From Candidatus Krumholzibacteriia bacterium (GTDB lineage: Bacteria > Krumholzibacteriota > Krumholzibacteria > WVZY01 > JAKEHA01): 7,715 bases of DNA. The stretch covers positions 1 through 7,715 of the forward strand of contig JAOTVO010000122.1 in the NCBI GenBank assembly GCA_029863355.1. Reading direction: 5' to 3'. Every line of letters starts with the position of its first letter. Positions within the stretch are counted from its first letter, which is position 1. The translations under genes were made by a program, and so were the position numbers. Shown here in pieces: positions 4,634 through 7,715 of the stretch. The notes under the pieces were generated by a model, which had not been told where the DNA came from, ran no database searches, and saw only the letters and a list, made by a program, of their open reading frames with translations.

Positions 4634-5899
4634 CTACGTCTTCAGCTTCTTCTTCTTGGCCGCCGGGAAGAGCACATTGTTGAGAATGAGGCGGTAGCCG
4701 GGGGAGGTGGTGTGGAGCGAGAGCTCAGTGGCGGGGTCGCCCACGGCGTGCTGGTAGTCTTCGGGGTCGTGCCCGCCGAGGAAGGTGAAGGTGCCGCGGC
4801 CGAAGTTGCCGTGGAGGTACTTTACTTCGCCGTGCACGGCATCCTCGCCCAGGATGACGACGCTCTTCTTGACGAGGTCTTTCTTGAAGCCGGTCGTCTG
4901 GCCGAGGAATCCCTTCACCACGCCGACGTGGTTCTGGGTGAGCATGGTGGGCACGGGGTCGTACTTGGCGGAGAACTCGAAGAGCGTGAAGTAGTCGGAC
5001 TCGGCGCCGCGCGCGCGCACGTAGTCGGAGGTGTCGATGTCGGAGAACTCGTAGACGAACGGGTTGGTTATCAAGCGGAAGCCGGTGAAGGCGAAGCAGC
5101 GTTCGTAGTCGAGCTGGTCCTGGTAGCCGGGCGTGAGGCCGTCGTAGTCGAGCTCCTGTGCCACGATGTCTACGCCGTGCGCGGCCAGCGCGATGTCGTA
5201 GGTGTCGCACGCCGAGCACATGGCAAAGAGGAACCCGCCGCCCACCACGTACTCGCGGATCTTCTCGGCCACGGCCTTCTTCTCGTCGCTCACCTTCTCG
5301 AAGCCGAGCCGGCGCGCGCGCAGCTCGAAGTCGGCCACCTGCTTCTGGTACCAGTCGGCGGTGCGGTAGGCGGCAAAGAACTTCCCGTACTGCCCGGTGA
5401 AGTCTTCGTGGTGGAGGTGGAGCCAGTCGTAGTTGTTCAGCTTGCCGGCGAAGACATCCTCGTCGAACACCTTGTCGTAAGGAATCTCCGCGTACTCGAG
5501 GGCGAGGGTCACGGCGTCGTCCCACGGCTGCGCCACGGGGGGGATGTACACGGCGATGCGCGGCGCCTTCTCCAGGCGCACGACCTCCATGTTGCTCTGC
5601 TCGATCTCTGCCTTCATCCGCGCCACGTCGCCGCCGCTCACCTCGACGTACGACACGTCTTTGAGGCGCGCGTCGAGCACGTTGTCCTGCGACAGTGGCA
5701 GGAGGAAGCTGCCCCCGCGGTAGTTGAGGAGCCACTCGACGACGTGCCCGCGCTCGATGGCCCGGTAGGCCAGCCCGTACGCCTTCAGGTGGTTCGACTG
5801 CGAGAGGTCCATGGCCACGAGCATGGCCTGCGCGCGCGCCGTCACCGCCCCCGCGGCGAGCAGGGCGGCGCACAGGATCGCTGCCAGCCTAGTGCCCAT
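4634..5899 (-). CDS. Secreted ThuA/GATase1-like protein of the family often mislabelled 'asparagine synthetase B'
   Basis: The 421-residue precursor has a signal peptide (hydrophobic core 5-19, likely cleavage after ARA at 23) and no lipobox, so the product should be periplasmic. From memory, near full-length relatives in Bacteroidota are labelled 'asparagine synthetase B' and share LLNYRGGSF (57-65), LEKAPRIAVY (109-118), a HLHHEDFTGQYGKF block (161-174), GGGFLFAMCS (220-229), EFSDID (284-289), DPVPTMLTQNH (314-324), GGHDPEDYQH (375-384) and the PGYRLILNN...AAKKKK tail (400-418). True AsnB needs an N-terminal Cys2 amidotransferase and an ATP-pyrophosphatase domain; neither is present. Instead AMCS (C228) after a Gly-rich turn and the late HDPE (H377, E380) resemble a class I amidotransferase/ThuA layout. 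The activity is unknown. The start ATG has an AGGGAGA ribosome site and overlaps the TPR gene's end by 11 bp, indicating translational coupling. Confidence 0.85.
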   Translation of the reverse strand: MGTRLAAILCAALLAAGAVTARAQAMLVAMDLSQSNHLKAYGLAYRAIERGHVVEWLLNYRGGSFLLPLSQDNVLDARLKDVSYVEVSGGDVARMKAEIEQSNMEVVRLEKAPRIAVYIPPVAQPWDDAVTLALEYAEIPYDKVFDEDVFAGKLNNYDWLHLHHEDFTGQYGKFFAAYRTADWYQKQVADFELRARRLGFEKVSDEKKAVAEKIREYVVGGGFLFAMCSACDTYDIALAAHGVDIVAQELDYDGLTPGYQDQLDYERCFAFTGFRLITNPFVYEFSDIDTSDYVRARGAESDYFTLFEFSAKYDPVPTMLTQNHVGVVKGFLGQTTGFKKDLVKKSVVILGEDAVHGEVKYLHGNFGRGTFTFLGGHDPEDYQHAVGDPATELSLHTTSPGYRLILNNVLFPAAKKKKLKT

Positions 5900-7715
5900 T
5901 TCGCTCTCCCTTGACGATGTAGCGCAGCCGGCGCACGTCCTTGCGCACCTCGTCCAGGAACGCGTACTCGGGGTACTCGACGAGCACCGCCTCGTACTCG
6001 GAGAGGGCGCGCGCGTACTGCTCGAAGCCGAACTCGTACACCGCCGCGATCTCGCGCTTGACGTCGGGGCGCATCTGCTCCTCCGGGTATTCCTCCAGGA
6101 AGCGGCGCAGGGTCGTGAGCGCCCCGTGCAGGTCGCCGGACTGGCGCAGCGTGCGCCCCAGCCAGAAGAGCGCGCGGGGGCGGAGCGTCTCGTGGACGGG
6201 CATGGCCGCAATGGCGAAGAGGCGCGCGACCACCGTCGCGGTGTCGCCGATCATCTCCGCCCGCATCGCCTCGACGTAGACGGGCAACGCCTGGGATTCG
6301 TACTGCGTGGCCTCCTCGATCACCCACGCCGCCTCGATGGCATCGTTGGTGTACGGGGACGCGGGGTCCAGCTCGGCGAGCGCGGTGAGCGTGTCGCGCG
6401 CCGCTGCGAACTCGCCGCGGGAGGCGAGCAGCAGGCCGGTGTAGTAGTCGGCCGTGCGCATCAGCTCGGGGGATCGAGACCGCGCCATGCTGGCCAAATA
6501 GTGGTCCGCGGCGTCGTAGTCGCCGAGGCCGATGTAGAGGTCGGCGATGCGCGCCGCGAAGACGTCGCCGTAGCGCCGCGAGTTCACCGCCCCCGACTTG
6601 TACGCGTCCAGCGCGTCGTGCGAGCGCTTGAGCCGGTGCAGCAGGATCTCGCCGCGCTCCAGGTAGGCGAGCTCGGCGTACTCCGAGGCGGGATGGCGGC
6701 GCGACAGATCCTGGTACTCCGCGACGGCGCGCTCCAGGTAGGCGGTGCGTTCCGCGGCGGGCATGTCGGGTACCACGCCCGCGCCGAGCTCCGTGTAGAT
6801 GCGCGCGAGCATGTACTTGGCGCGGTCGCTGCCCGGTGCGCGCGGCCGGCTGCGCGCGAACGCGTCCAGGGCGCGCACGCCCAGGTCGAGATAGTGCGCG
6901 CGCTGCTCGCGCGGGCGCGACTCCGCCCCGGCCAGGATCTGCTCGGCCAGGAGCAGGAGCACCGATCCGTCCGACTGCGGCTCCTTGTCCGCCAGGAGCG
7001 CCATCTCCAGTGACTTCTCCAGCGCTCCGCGCTCGAGGTAGTGCGCGGCGAGGATGTCCAGGATCACGAATCGGTTGCCCTGTCCGGTCTCCAGCCGGCC
7101 CTGCAGGCCGGCGACGACCGCGTCCTGCTGGTCGCCGGCTTCGCTCATCGCCTCCAGTATCTTGCCGCGCACGAAGGCGTAGTTGCGGGCGACGTCCCCG
7201 ACGTAGGCCAGGTACTCGTCGACGGCCTGCTGGTAGTTGCCCATCTGCAGGTGCAGGGCCGCCACCTCCAGCGTGAGCACGGCGTTGCGCGCGCTCTGCG
7301 CGCGCCCCCGCTCGAAGATTTGCAGCGCCTCGTCGAGCCGGCCGATGTCGCGGAGCGTGTTGCCGACGGTCTTGTACGCGCCGATCGCGTGCCCGTTCGC
7401 GGAGATCAGCTCCTCGAGCACCAGCATGCCTTCGCGGTCACGCCCGTCGCCGAAGTAGAGCAGGGCGAGCGCCTTCCCCGCCTCGAGGCTGCGCGGGTTC
7501 GCCTTCAGCGCGCCCTGGTAACACATCGCGGCCGAGTCGCTGTAACCGATCACTTGATAGACGTAGCCCAGGCGCGACAGCACGCGCTCCTCGCCCGGGT
7601 AGCGCTGGTCGAGCCGGCGCAGGATCTCGAGCGCCCCCTGGGGATCGCCGGCGAGCCGGCGCATCGATTCGGATATCTGAGAGGTGATCTCGTAGGGGTC
7701 GGTCGGCTGGGGCTC
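5889..7715 (-). CDS. TPR-repeat protein, 5' end outside the window
   Basis: The frame is open to the right edge, giving 608 residues of a longer protein; the ATG at 7664 is internal because homologous-looking sequence runs upstream of it. The chain is almost wholly helical TPR-type repeats, with recurring patterns such as GDPQGALEILRRLDQRYP, GYSDSAAMCYQGALKANPRS, GRLDEALQIFERG, GNYQQAVDEYLAY, GDYDAADHYLASM, GEFAAARDTLTALAELDP, GDLHGALTTLRRFLEEYP and QYARALSEYEAVLVEYPEY. The last units resemble the BamD/CpoB type of envelope TPR proteins. TPR arrays are scaffolds for protein-protein contacts. No enzymatic motif is visible. A signal peptide cannot be judged because the N-terminus is missing. 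It overlaps the secreted protein gene by 11 bp, so the two are probably made together and may interact in the envelope. Confidence 0.9.
   Translation of the reverse strand, partial: EPQPTDPYEITSQISESMRRLAGDPQGALEILRRLDQRYPGEERVLSRLGYVYQVIGYSDSAAMCYQGALKANPRSLEAGKALALLYFGDGRDREGMLVLEELISANGHAIGAYKTVGNTLRDIGRLDEALQIFERGRAQSARNAVLTLEVAALHLQMGNYQQAVDEYLAYVGDVARNYAFVRGKILEAMSEAGDQQDAVVAGLQGRLETGQGNRFVILDILAAHYLERGALEKSLEMALLADKEPQSDGSVLLLLAEQILAGAESRPREQRAHYLDLGVRALDAFARSRPRAPGSDRAKYMLARIYTELGAGVVPDMPAAERTAYLERAVAEYQDLSRRHPASEYAELAYLERGEILLHRLKRSHDALDAYKSGAVNSRRYGDVFAARIADLYIGLGDYDAADHYLASMARSRSPELMRTADYYTGLLLASRGEFAAARDTLTALAELDPASPYTNDAIEAAWVIEEATQYESQALPVYVEAMRAEMIGDTATVVARLFAIAAMPVHETLRPRALFWLGRTLRQSGDLHGALTTLRRFLEEYPEEQMRPDVKREIAAVYEFGFEQYARALSEYEAVLVEYPEYAFLDEVRKDVRRLRYIVKGERNGH

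Noticed and set aside
4712..5914. Plus-strand 400-codon open frame opposite the secreted-protein gene
   Set aside because: Valine/glutamate/leucine-rich antisense shadow with no recognisable motif; the minus-strand frame carries the signal peptide and conserved family blocks.
5811..7013. Plus-strand 400-codon open frame opposite the TPR gene
   Set aside because: Arg/Val/Leu-rich antisense shadow; the TPR periodicity on the minus strand explains the coding signal.
1..7715. Mobile elements, defence systems or CRISPR
   Set aside because: No transposase, integrase, phage or Cas motif, no long direct or terminal inverted repeats, and no spaced repeat array were seen. The CPBP ('Abi') protease alone is not evidence of phage defence.

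Overview
This is a GC-rich bacterial chromosomal window, densely coded mostly on the minus strand. It is ordinary-looking backbone sequence: I see no insertion sequence, phage gene, CRISPR array or rRNA/tRNA gene. Signal peptides, an outer-membrane-barrel-like protein and a secreted protein whose close relatives I remember from Bacteroidota suggest a diderm, plausibly a high-GC member of the FCB superphylum (Gemmatimonadota, Eisenbacteria or Krumholzibacteriota-like). That placement is inference and not a measured phylogeny.

Left block (1-2555, all minus strand). A HAD-family phosphatase lies 8 bp upstream of nnr, the bifunctional NAD(P)H-hydrate repair enzyme. Next comes the first 32 codons of a type I glutamine synthetase (glnA), which runs off the left edge. 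glnA has its own sigma70-like promoter starting only 16 bp past the nnr stop, so it is probably regulated separately from the HAD-nnr pair.

Middle block (2556-3891). A CPBP-family intramembrane protease (CAAX/Abi type) is the only plus-strand gene. It is divergent from the HAD gene across a 94-bp gap, and an extended -10 element overlaps the HAD start codon. It is convergent with a 63-residue zinc-ribbon protein. A strong hairpin inside the last codons of the protease gene looks like the terminator of the zinc-ribbon gene. The zinc-ribbon gene appears to have a good promoter and a leader of about 125 nt that holds a hairpin and a near-perfect Shine-Dalgarno sequence misplaced 38 nt upstream of its ATG.

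Right block (3892-7715, all minus strand). A long TPR protein (5' end outside the window) overlaps by 11 bp a secreted 421-residue protein. That protein belongs to a conserved family often labelled 'asparagine synthetase B', but its sequence looks like a ThuA/class-I-glutamine-amidotransferase-like fold with a candidate Cys-His-Glu triad. After a 145-bp gap with a possible promoter and stem-loop comes a small secreted beta-barrel-like protein. The TPR plus secreted-protein pair is the best candidate in the window for an uncharacterised envelope system.
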